Assembly (NCBI GenBank): GCA_028292435.1
Contig: JAQGMI010000140.1
Span: forward strand, 1 to 41,360
Length of the DNA: 41,360 nucleotides
Source: Betaproteobacteria bacterium
GTDB lineage: Bacteria; Pseudomonadota; Gammaproteobacteria; Burkholderiales; SG8-41
Reading direction: 5' to 3'
Position numbers and translations under genes: made by a program. Shown here piece after piece: positions 14,816 through 22,320 of the stretch. The notes beneath the pieces are model-generated. The model made no database searches. It had not been told where the DNA came from and saw only the letters and a list, made by a program, of their open reading frames with translations. Numbering within the stretch: position 1 is the stretch's first letter; each line of letters begins with the position of its first letter.

Positions 14816-16144
14816 ATGAACAGTTTTTCGCGCGCCGTGCCGGACTTCATCGCCGGCAAGCGCACGCCGCGCGAACTGCTCGAGCGTTGTATTGAACGCA
14901 TTACGGCGCGCGAAAGTGAAGTCAAAGCGTTTGTCGTGCTGAACATCGAAGCCGCGCGCGCCGCTGCCGACGCGGCGACGGCCCGCTATAAAGCCGGTGC
15001 GCCGCTGTCGAGCGTCGATGGCTGTCCGGTTGGAATCAAAGACATCATGGACACGCACGATTTTCCGACGCAAATGGGCAGTCCCGCATTTAAAAACTGG
15101 CAGCCGAAATACGATGCGGCATGCGTGCATGCGCTGCGTGAGGGCGGCGCCGTTATCGTCGGCAAAATGGTGACGACGGCGTTTGCGTGCGGGTCGACCA
15201 ACGTGACGCGCAATCCGCATGATACGTCGCGCACGCCCGGCGGCTCGTCGAGCGGGTCGGCGGCCGCGGTCGGCGCCGGCATGCTGCCCGTTGCGCTTGG
15301 CACGCAAACGCAGGGCTCGGTATTGCGGCCGGCCGCGTACTGCGGCGCATTTGGATTCAAGCCCACGCATGGGGTTTTGCCGATGCAGGGCGTGCATCCG
15401 ATTACGCTTACGCACGATCATCTGGGCGTGATCGGCGCCACGCTCGACGATACCTGGCGCATTGCTTCGCATATTTCGCTGACGCAAGGCAGCCCCGGCT
15501 ATGCCTCTTTGAATGGCGCGGCAACCGCAGCGCCGCCTGCAGTCAAGCCGCACCGACTTATACGCCTTCACTTTGAGGCATGGGAAAAGGAGGTGGAAAC
15601 ACCGACGCGCAACGCGTTCGAAGCGATGGTCGATAAACTCCAACGCGACGGCGTTGAAATCATCGATCGCAATTCGAATGCAAAGGTTGCCGATTTCGAG
15701 CGCTCGCTCGACGGCGGTTACATCGATCGCTCGATCGAGTTGACGACGTATGAAATGAAATGGCCGTATGAGCAATATGTAAAAAAGTTTGGCGACCTGC
15801 TGGAGAAACGCGTGCTTGACCGCATGGCAAATGCGGCCAAGATGACATCGTCACGCTATGCAGACCTGCTTGCCGGCAGGCGTGCGATGCAGCAATTCGC
15901 CCACGAGACGGTGACGGGCAGCGACGGCTTCATAACGCTGACGGCGCCTGGACCGGCGCCGGTGGCGAAAGACCACACTGGCAGCCGTGCATATCAAATT
16001 TACGCGACCTTTCTTGGCATTCCGGCATTCAGCCTTCCACTTCTGGACGTCGAACGCATGCCCGTCGGCGTGCAGTTGATCGGAATGGCGGGTGGCGATG
16101 GTGCACTGGCCGCGACGGCAAACTGGCTCGCGACAAAAATGTAA
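14816..16144 (+). CDS. Amidase signature family enzyme
   Basis: A 442-residue amidase using the Ser-cisSer-Lys triad. Lys75 lies in CPVGIKDIMDT. The glycine/serine-rich block RTPGGSSSGSAAAVGAGMLP carries the cis-Ser. The nucleophile is about Ser168 in GTQTQGSVLRPAAYCGAFGF, where most family members have GTDTGGS. The start at 14816 (MNSFSRAVPDF) matches the usual beginning of the family; the open frame runs 20 codons further upstream inside the Bug gene tail. Length is normal. It hydrolyses an amide or carbamoyl bond of an unknown substrate, in the cytoplasm since no leader is present. It is translationally close to the Bug receptor gene upstream. Confidence 0.9.
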   Translation: MNSFSRAVPDFIAGKRTPRELLERCIERITARESEVKAFVVLNIEAARAAADAATARYKAGAPLSSVDGCPVGIKDIMDTHDFPTQMGSPAFKNWQPKYDAACVHALREGGAVIVGKMVTTAFACGSTNVTRNPHDTSRTPGGSSSGSAAAVGAGMLPVALGTQTQGSVLRPAAYCGAFGFKPTHGVLPMQGVHPITLTHDHLGVIGATLDDTWRIASHISLTQGSPGYASLNGAATAAPPAVKPHRLIRLHFEAWEKEVETPTRNAFEAMVDKLQRDGVEIIDRNSNAKVADFERSLDGGYIDRSIELTTYEMKWPYEQYVKKFGDLLEKRVLDRMANAAKMTSSRYADLLAGRRAMQQFAHETVTGSDGFITLTAPGPAPVAKDHTGSRAYQIYATFLGIPAFSLPLLDVERMPVGVQLIGMAGGDGALAATANWLATKM

Positions 16145-16241
16145 ATCTGACTTGTCCCAATCTGCGCGTTCGATTGACGGATCAGAATCGCGGTGGGTAT
16201 ATTGCTTTTCCACCCCAATTAAATTTCCTTACGGAGGCCAT

Positions 16242-16898
16242 ATGTCACTCCGAATTAACGATACCGCACCAAATTTCAAAGCCAAAACGACGCAGGGCCC
16301 GATCGATTTTCATGAGTGGATCGGCGATAGCTGGGCCATTTTATTCTCGCATCCGAAGGATTTCACGCCCGTGTGCACCACTGAGCTCGGTTACATGGCG
16401 AAGATCGAACCGGAATTCACCAAGCGCAATGCCAAGCTCATCGGACTCTCGATTGACCCCGTCGATAGCCACGGCAAATGGGCTGCGGACATTGAGGAGA
16501 CGCAGGGCGCGAAGGTCAATTACCCGATCATCGGCGACACCGATCTCGCGGTCGCCAAGCTCTACAACATGCTGCCCGCCGAAGAAGCGGCATCGGATGG
16601 CCGCACCGCCGCGACCAACGCAACCGTGCGTTCGGTTTTTATCGTCGGCCCGGACAAAAAGATCAAGTTGATGCTGACGTACCCGATGACGACCGGCCGC
16701 AACTTCGACGAGATCCTGCGCGTGCTCGATTCGATGCAGCTCACTGCCAAATACAAGGTGGCGACACCGGTCAACTGGAAACATGGCGACGACGTGATCA
16801 TCGCGGGTTCGGTCTCGGACGATGACGCGAAGAAACTGTTTCCCGGCGGATGGAAATCGCCGAAGCCTTATTTGCGCATCGTCAAGCAGCCAGGATAG
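16242..16898 (+). CDS. 1-Cys peroxiredoxin (Prx6 type)
   Basis: A 218-residue cytosolic thiol peroxidase that reduces hydrogen peroxide and organic hydroperoxides. Peroxidatic Cys45 lies in HPKDFTPVCTTELG, the Prx6 active-site sequence, with Thr42 and the downstream Arg (NATVRSVFIVGPDKK) completing the site. The C-terminal arm (ATPVNWKHGDDVIIAGSVSD, FPGGWKSPKPYLR) is diagnostic for the Prx6/1-Cys branch, and no resolving cysteine is seen. The ATG follows ACGGAGG, an excellent ribosome site. The gene has its own upstream space and a strong shared terminator downstream, so it is a single-gene unit, perhaps induced by oxidative stress. Confidence 0.95.
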   Translation: MSLRINDTAPNFKAKTTQGPIDFHEWIGDSWAILFSHPKDFTPVCTTELGYMAKIEPEFTKRNAKLIGLSIDPVDSHGKWAADIEETQGAKVNYPIIGDTDLAVAKLYNMLPAEEAASDGRTAATNATVRSVFIVGPDKKIKLMLTYPMTTGRNFDEILRVLDSMQLTAKYKVATPVNWKHGDDVIIAGSVSDDDAKKLFPGGWKSPKPYLRIVKQPG

Positions 16899-16922
16899 TT
16901 AATACGCGAAGCGGCCAGGCGT

Positions 16923-16959
16923 AAAAAAACGCGCGGTTCATTGAACCGCGCGTTTTTTT
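16923..16959. terminator. Bidirectional rho-independent terminator
   Basis: A near-perfect 12-base stem (ACGCGCGGTTCA / TGAACCGCGCGT) is flanked by A7 and T7 runs. It serves both the peroxiredoxin gene and the convergent Rossmann-protein gene. Confidence 0.92.
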
Positions 16960-16971
16960 GTTGAAGCTCGA

Positions 16972-17715
16972 TTACTTCAGCGTGCCGGCGATCTGGCGGA
17001 TTTCCGCCGGCGTGTGCTCCCCGCCGAGCGGCGTGCCGGGAATCAAGTGCTTGCCCATCGTTGCGAGCGGCCCGACGAGCACCGGCTCATAGCCGACTTC
17101 GCGCACGAGCTGCGATGCAACTTCAATCGCCTTCTGATCATCACCGGCCATCGGCATGCCGACCTTACCCGCGTTTTTCGATGCCTCGCCCATTCGGGAG
17201 TAACCGATTGCATTGAACGCGCGCACGATGCGCGCGCCCGGCAGATATTCCTGCGATGAAAGGCCCGCGCCTTTCTCGCGCGCCGCGACGGCCATGTCGC
17301 CATCGCGCGCCACGATCGGGTTGGACGTGTCGATCACGATTTTGCCTTTGAGCAGATCGCCGAGATCCTTGCCGACCGAAGGCAGCGCGGCGTACGGCAC
17401 TGAAATCAGCAGTACGTCGCCGAATTGCGCGGCCTCGCGCGGCGTACCGGCGCGCGCATTGGCGCCGACGCTCGCCGCGAGTTTTTTGTCCGCTTCGAGG
17501 TCGAGCGAGGAAAACATGACTTCGTGCCCGGCCTTGGCCCACACGCCGCCGACGGTGCCGCCAACCCGGCCGGAGCCGATGATTCCGATTTTCACTTTTT
17601 CCGTGCCTGCGGTCGCCGCGAACGCGGCTGACGGCAATCCGGCAAAAGCGAGTGATATTGCAGCCGCGCCGGTGGTTTGCAGAAATTCGCGACGGGTCAT
17701 GGCGTTTCGTTTCAT
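16972..17715 (-). CDS. Tat-exported NADP-binding oxidoreductase, F420-reductase-like
   Basis: A 247-residue protein of the NADPH-dependent F420 reductase-like/COG2085 group. The start at 17715 is set by AGGAG six bases upstream. The N-terminus MTRREFLQTTGAAAISLAFA is a twin-arginine signal, with likely cleavage after SAAFA. The mature part is a Rossmann fold: KIGIIGSGRVGGTVGGVWAK binds the dinucleotide, followed by ADKKLAASVG, DVLLISVPYAALP, IVIDTSNPI and VRAFNAIGYS. In a betaproteobacterium F420 is unlikely, so the redox partner is unknown. Export is odd, as NADP(H) is not normally found in the periplasm; some family members may carry a cofactor folded in before Tat transport. Convergent with the peroxiredoxin gene. 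Confidence 0.87.
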   Translation of the reverse strand: MKRNAMTRREFLQTTGAAAISLAFAGLPSAAFAATAGTEKVKIGIIGSGRVGGTVGGVWAKAGHEVMFSSLDLEADKKLAASVGANARAGTPREAAQFGDVLLISVPYAALPSVGKDLGDLLKGKIVIDTSNPIVARDGDMAVAAREKGAGLSSQEYLPGARIVRAFNAIGYSRMGEASKNAGKVGMPMAGDDQKAIEVASQLVREVGYEPVLVGPLATMGKHLIPGTPLGGEHTPAEIRQIAGTLK

Positions 17716-18034
17716 TTGCATCTCCTGATTTGTCGCCGCTAGCTGAAGGCCGGCCGGATAACTTCGATTGAGGCCATACATTAGTCGCGGGGACGGCAAT
17801 TCGCAAGTACGGTTTTTCAGAAGGCATTCGCGGTGTCGCCGGTGCGAAGTGCGCCATCGGTGGCCGCGATTTTTCTTAATGAAGAAATCGTCCTGCTATG
17901 CCAATGGCAATTATGAAACGCCGTTGAGCGTGTTTGGCCCGGCTGGTTCAGCCTGGCTCAAACGTGCGATTTCACACGTGGCCTCGCGTGTTAACTGTGT
18001 AGAATCCATCGCGTCGCTGCTCGATGGAGGAGTT
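17716..18034. other. Divergent intergenic region, 319 bases
   Basis: It lies between the Tat-exported oxidoreductase and the ABC-type binding-protein gene. No coding sequence is convincing. It contains two small inverted repeats, GGCTG-N3-CAGCC (17941-17953) and ACGTG-N8-CACGT (17962-17979), and a TAGAAT box at 18000-18005, 30 bases before the next start, which could be a -10 element without a clear -35. Confidence 0.5.
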
Positions 18035-19030
18035 ATGGTTACTCGGCGCAATTTGGTCCTGATGTTGGCCTCGAGCGTGTTCGGTGCGCCCGTGATGACG
18101 TTCGCGCAGCCGCGGCAAGCGACTCGCCGGGTCGGCGTGTTGGCCGCCGGCAGCCAGGTAGACACGGAAAAGCTTTTTCGCGGCTTTCTCAATGGGCTGA
18201 AGGACCTCGGCTACTTCGAAGGCAAAAATATCGCGTTCGAAGCCCGCTACGCCGATGGCAGTCTCAACCGCTTGCCGGCACTCGCCGCCGAACTGGTGGC
18301 GCGCAAAGTCGATATCATCTTCGCCCCGACCAGCCCCGCGGTTCGCGCGGCAAGAGAAGCCGCGGGCACGACGCCCATCGTATTTGCGGTGGTCAATGAT
18401 CCGGTCGAGCGCGGTATCGTTGCAAGCATCGCCAGGCCGGGCGCCAACATCACGGGCGTCATGAATTCCGGCGCGGGGATTGCCGTCAGGCGATTGCAAT
18501 TGTTGAAGGAGGCGTTTCCTGCGACCTCACGTATCGCGATCGTGATTTCACGGGACCCCGGCGCGACCAATGAGGTTGTCGGCCAGATCAGCGAAGTGCA
18601 GCAGGCTGCTGCGGCTGCCGGCATGGAGACGATGCAGATTGAAATCCGAAGCCGGAAATCCTTCGACGATGCGGCGGCAGTGCTTTCCAAATGGAAAGCG
18701 GGCGCAATGAGTTGTCTCGACAGTTCGGTCAATTGGGCGAACCGCGATGTTCTGACCGAATTCGCGGCCAAAATGAAAATACCCGCAATTTATCCGAGCC
18801 GCGATTATGTCGAAGCCGGCGGCCTGATGAGTTACGGCGCGGACGCGGACTGGAATTACAAACGGGCGGCGACGTACGTCGACAAAATTCTCAAAGGCGC
18901 AAACCCTGCCGAACTCGCGGTCGAAGGGCCAGGCAAGTTTGAACTCGTCATCAGCCAAAAAGCGTCAATTGCCAGCGGCGCGTCGCTGCAGCCGGCTTTT
19001 TTAAAAAAGGCGGACCGCGTCATTCTTTAA
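18035..19030 (+). CDS. ABC transporter substrate-binding protein, TrpX/COG2984 type
   Basis: A 331-residue periplasmic binding protein of the ABC_sub_bind family. The ATG follows GGAGGAG. A leader (MVTRRNLVLMLASSVFGAPV then MTFAQ) precedes the first lobe, which opens RRVGVLAAGSQVDTEKLFRG. Characteristic blocks are FLNGLKDLGYFEGKNIAFEA, ADGSLNRLPALAAELVARKV, DIIFAPTSPAVRAAREAAGT, PIVFAVVNDPVERGIVASIA and RPGANITGV. Such proteins bind aromatic amino acids or other small organics, but the usual permease and ATPase genes are not next to it. This orphan binding protein fits the pattern of permease-less receptors in this window. Confidence 0.9.
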   Translation: MVTRRNLVLMLASSVFGAPVMTFAQPRQATRRVGVLAAGSQVDTEKLFRGFLNGLKDLGYFEGKNIAFEARYADGSLNRLPALAAELVARKVDIIFAPTSPAVRAAREAAGTTPIVFAVVNDPVERGIVASIARPGANITGVMNSGAGIAVRRLQLLKEAFPATSRIAIVISRDPGATNEVVGQISEVQQAAAAAGMETMQIEIRSRKSFDDAAAVLSKWKAGAMSCLDSSVNWANRDVLTEFAAKMKIPAIYPSRDYVEAGGLMSYGADADWNYKRAATYVDKILKGANPAELAVEGPGKFELVISQKASIASGASLQPAFLKKADRVIL

Positions 19031-19135
19031 GCGCAGAGCGCACGGGGCCAACGGCGCATGCAGTAAAATAGCGGCGAATATCCCGTCGCTTCCTGCGTAA
19101 TCACAAGACCCGTAGCGGCTCACCTGGCAGGACTG

Positions 19136-20275
19136 ATGCCGCTCTATCTGACTTTCACCTTCGCGTTCCTTGGCTTCACCTGCATCTCCGCCGCGAGGGT
19201 GGTGCTATCGCTTTTCTCGCTCGAGCTCGGGGCGCAGCCGTTTCAAGTCGGCGTGCTGGTGGCCATGTTCTATGCGTTCCCGCTGCTGTTTTCGTGGCCG
19301 ATCGGCGCTTTGTCGGATCGCGTGAAGCCGCGCTGGCCGCTTTTGTTCGGCGCAATGAGCGGCGCCGCCGGCATGACGATTCCATTTTTCTGGCACTCAC
19401 TGGCCGCGCTTTATATCGCCGCGTCGTTGAGCGGTCTCGCGCTCGCGATTCTGCACGTGCTCGCGCAAAATCTCGTCGGCCTCATGAGCAAGCCCGCCGA
19501 GCGCGCGCGCAACTTCAGCAACTTCAGCATGATTGGCGCATCGACGAATTTCGTCGGTCCGCTCATCGCGGGACTCGCGATCGACCACACGACGCACGCG
19601 ACTGCATGCCTGTTCGTGGTTGCAATCTGGATCACCTCGGCCGTGCTGATATTGGTCCGCGGCCAGATCCTGCCAGCGAGCAAGCGGCCGACGGGTCCGA
19701 CCACCCATATCTTGGAAACACTCACCGACCGCAAGATCTGGCGAACGCTCGCAACGAGCGGTCTCGCGCAACTGGGCACCGACATCTTTCAGTTCTACTT
19801 GCCGATCCACGGACACGCCGCGGGACTGAGCGCGACCGCCATCGGCACGGTGCTTGCGGCGTTTGCGATTGCATCGTTCGCCGTGCGCAGCGTGTTGACG
19901 CGACTGGTATCGCGATTCGGCGAAGAGAGATTGCTCGCCTATTCGTTTTATGTGGGGGCGACCGGCTTTGCGCTGGTGCCGTTCTGCCACAGCGCGTGGC
20001 CGCTCGCGTTTGTGTCTTTCATCTTCGGCTGTGGCATGGGTTGCGGCCAGCCGATCACGCTGATGCTGATGTTCAGCCATTCGCCGCATGGCCGCACTGG
20101 CGAGACGCTGGGGCTGCGGCTGACGGTGAACAATCTGCTGCGAGTGCTGGGGCCGGCGGTTTTTGGCACGGTTGGCTCAGCGCTGGGCCTTGCGGCCGTA
20201 TTCGGCCTCAATGCCGGCGTAATGGCGCTTGGCGGCGTGCTCTCGCTGCCGGAAAAAAAGCCGCCCGCTGGCTGA
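19136..20275 (+). CDS. Major facilitator superfamily transporter
   Basis: A 379-residue inner-membrane protein with about 12 hydrophobic segments. The loop after TM2 reads WPIGALSDRVKPRWPLLFG, the MFS motif A region (G-x3-D-R). TM4-5 holds LAQNLVGLMSKPAERARNFS, and the C-terminal half has FGCGMGCGQPITLMLMFSHS. Domain size and the cytoplasmic central loop (LPASKRPTGPTTHILETLTD) fit a drug- or metabolite-efflux MFS. No signal peptide. Its ribosome site is weak (CAGGA). It lies between the ABC-type binding protein and a Bug gene but is not clearly in an operon with either. The substrate cannot be predicted. Confidence 0.88.
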   Translation: MPLYLTFTFAFLGFTCISAARVVLSLFSLELGAQPFQVGVLVAMFYAFPLLFSWPIGALSDRVKPRWPLLFGAMSGAAGMTIPFFWHSLAALYIAASLSGLALAILHVLAQNLVGLMSKPAERARNFSNFSMIGASTNFVGPLIAGLAIDHTTHATACLFVVAIWITSAVLILVRGQILPASKRPTGPTTHILETLTDRKIWRTLATSGLAQLGTDIFQFYLPIHGHAAGLSATAIGTVLAAFAIASFAVRSVLTRLVSRFGEERLLAYSFYVGATGFALVPFCHSAWPLAFVSFIFGCGMGCGQPITLMLMFSHSPHGRTGETLGLRLTVNNLLRVLGPAVFGTVGSALGLAAVFGLNAGVMALGGVLSLPEKKPPAG

Positions 20276-20317
20276 TGCATGACAGGTGGTCGCGGTATTA
20301 TCCTCAAGCGGAAAAAA

Positions 20318-20323
20318 TATAAT
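20318..20323 (+). promoter_or_regulatory. Putative -10 box for the Bug receptor 3 operon
   Basis: A perfect TATAAT lies 26 bases before the start at 20350. No good -35 hexamer is seen at 16-18 bases upstream (GTATTA is the nearest). It would place the start site close to 20330, giving a leader of about 20 bases that contains the AGGAGGAG ribosome site. Confidence 0.45.
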
Positions 20324-20349
20324 AAGCAGTCAACGAGGAGGAGAAGTCG

Positions 20350-21318
20350 ATGCCAAGTTTCAAGCACAGTCTGTTTGCGATCGCTGCAATGTGCGCGCCG
20401 GCCGTATGCGGCGCCCAATCCTATCCGACCAAGCCGATCACGATGATCATGCCCCTGCAGGCCGCCAGCTCGGTCGACGTCGGCATGCGCATCGTCACCC
20501 AGAAGATGGCTGAAAGCATGGGGCAGCAGATTGTCATCGACAACCAGCCGGGCGCGGCGGGGCTGATCGGCACCGAGCGTTTCATGCGCTCGACGCCCGA
20601 CGGGTATACGCTCGCTACGTTGAACGACAGTATCCTGACGATGATTCCGAACCTTTACAAAAAAGTTGCCTACGATCCGGTCAAGAGCTTCCAGCCGGTA
20701 AGTCTCGTGGCTTACAACACCTGGCTGCTGGTCACGCATCCATCGCTGCCGGTCAAATCGACGCGCGAGCTCGTTGCGCTCGCCAAAGCGCGGCCCGGCG
20801 ACATCAATTACGCTTCCGGCGGCAACGGCAGTCCGCAGCACATCGCCATGGCCATGTTCGAAGCAGCGACCGGCGCCAAAATGACGCACGTGCCTTACAA
20901 AGGCACGACGCAGGCGACGCTCGACGTCATCAGCGGGCATATTCCAATTATGTTTTCGGCGACGTCGCTCGTGATCGAGCAGATCCGCGACGGCAAGATT
21001 CACGCGCTCGCCGCCGGCGGTTCGAGGCGTCTTGCCCTGCTGCCGAAAGTGCCGACGGTTGCCGAGTCAGGCGTGCCGGGCTTCGACTTCAATACGTGGA
21101 TGTCGATTTATGCGCCGCTGAACACACCGAAGGACGTTGCCCTCCGAATCCACTCGGAAATTTTGAAGGCGCTCGCGCTGCCCGACGTGAAAGAGCGGCT
21201 CGTATCGATTGGCTTCGAGATCGACGGTTCGACTCCCGAGAAGCTCGCGTCCGTCACGAAAGCGCGGCTCGAGCAGATGCAGCAGATCATCAAGGGCGCG
21301 GGCATCGTCATTCAGTGA
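20350..21318 (+). CDS. Bug/TctC-family periplasmic solute receptor 3
   Basis: A 322-residue Bug receptor with a strong ribosome site (AGGAGGAG). The leader MPSFKHSLFAIAAMCAPAVC then GAQ precedes SYPTKPITMIMPLQAASSVD. This differs from the usual VPF.PGG: the pocket loop has Leu-Gln-Ala-Ala-Ser-Ser, so the ligand is probably unlike that of its paralogues. IVIDNQPGAAGLIG, TPDGYTLATL, HVPYKGTTQATLDVISG and the C-terminal helix complete the fold. It is the first gene of a likely operon with an RbsB-like protein 18 bases on and a ThDP enzyme 87 bases after that. The operon lacks a TctAB permease. Confidence 0.92.
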   Translation: MPSFKHSLFAIAAMCAPAVCGAQSYPTKPITMIMPLQAASSVDVGMRIVTQKMAESMGQQIVIDNQPGAAGLIGTERFMRSTPDGYTLATLNDSILTMIPNLYKKVAYDPVKSFQPVSLVAYNTWLLVTHPSLPVKSTRELVALAKARPGDINYASGGNGSPQHIAMAMFEAATGAKMTHVPYKGTTQATLDVISGHIPIMFSATSLVIEQIRDGKIHALAAGGSRRLALLPKVPTVAESGVPGFDFNTWMSIYAPLNTPKDVALRIHSEILKALALPDVKERLVSIGFEIDGSTPEKLASVTKARLEQMQQIIKGAGIVIQ

Positions 21319-21336
21319 CGCGCTGATGCAACGCTG

Positions 21337-22233
21337 ATGACGGTTCCGACGATCGCGGTTTTTACCAAGAACCGCTCCAATCCGGCCTACGCGGCGGCGC
21401 GACTCGGCGCCGATCGCGCCGCGCAAAGACTCGGGGCGCGCACCGTGCACTACGTGCCGGGCAAGCCGGATGATGCGCAGGAACAGATTGCGCTAATCGA
21501 TGAAGCGTTGGCCGCGCGCCCCGACGCCGTTGTCCTGGTGCCGGTTCATCCGACCGCCGTTAATGCGGCAATCCGCAGGATTCATACGGCGCAGGTACCG
21601 ATCGTCGGCTTCATCAATCGCTTCACTGAACCGGCAACGCTCACGAGCTTCGTGACGTCGGCAGACTATCCGCTCGCATTCGATGTCGCGACGCATTTAT
21701 GCCGGCATCTCGAAGGACGCGGCGCAATCGTGATCGTGGCCGGGTCGCGCGAATCGGTGACGAGCATCGAGCGCGTGCGCGGCTTTCGCGATGCCATCGA
21801 CAGATTTCCGGGCTTGCGCGTCGCCACGACGATCTACGGTAATTATCAGCACGGCGACACCTTGCAGGCGGGCACTGAATTAATGCAATCGGGCATAGGC
21901 TGTGACGCCATACTCGCGGCGAACGATGTGATGGCGCTCGCGATGCTCGAGGTGCTGGCAGTGGCCGGCCGCACCTGCGTAGTGACGGGAATCAATGCGG
22001 TGCCGGATGCCATTGAGGAAATCAAGCACGGGCATATGCTTGCGACGGCGGACTTCGACGCCATGAAGATGGGTTGTATTGCCACCGAGGCGGCGGTCAG
22101 GCATTTGCGCGGCGAATCGGTGCCAGTGGAAATCCTGCTGCCCGTGCAAGTCGTGACGGGCGAAAACTGCGCGCAGTGGGACCAGCCTTTCGAAGAACGC
22201 GAATGTCCGCAGTGGGACCAGGTCATCCGATAA
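21337..22233 (+). CDS. RbsB/LacI-core periplasmic-binding-protein-like protein without leader
   Basis: A 298-residue protein of the sugar-binding (Peripla_BP_4/RbsB) fold. It starts MTVPTIAVFTKNRSNPAYAA, followed by ARPDAVVLVPVHPTAVNAAI, IVIVAGSRESVTSIERVRGF and CDAILAANDVMALAMLEVLA, the standard order of such domains. There is neither a signal peptide nor an N-terminal HTH, so as annotated it would stay in the cytoplasm; no upstream in-frame extension supplies a leader. The C-terminus has a short near-repeat (CAQWDQPFEER / CPQWDQ). The start is 18 bases after the Bug stop with no clear ribosome site, suggesting translational coupling. It may be a cytosolic sensor or carrier for the metabolite used by the operon. 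Confidence 0.82.
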   Translation: MTVPTIAVFTKNRSNPAYAAARLGADRAAQRLGARTVHYVPGKPDDAQEQIALIDEALAARPDAVVLVPVHPTAVNAAIRRIHTAQVPIVGFINRFTEPATLTSFVTSADYPLAFDVATHLCRHLEGRGAIVIVAGSRESVTSIERVRGFRDAIDRFPGLRVATTIYGNYQHGDTLQAGTELMQSGIGCDAILAANDVMALAMLEVLAVAGRTCVVTGINAVPDAIEEIKHGHMLATADFDAMKMGCIATEAAVRHLRGESVPVEILLPVQVVTGENCAQWDQPFEERECPQWDQVIR

Positions 22234-22320
22234 GGCGGAAAACGCAGGCCGGATTCCCCGACATCAAGCTGCTAAAATCGCTGCACCAGGGCCAATCCGC
22301 ACAAACGGAGTAATGAATTC

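Noticed and set aside
14654..15775. Minus-strand frame of 373 codons across the amidase gene
   Set aside because: It overlaps the amidase active site on the other strand and reads as Arg/Ala/His-rich shadow sequence.
19294..20322. Plus-strand 342-codon frame inside the MFS gene
   Set aside because: It is a frame-shifted, Arg-rich reading of the MFS gene with no hydrophobic segments.
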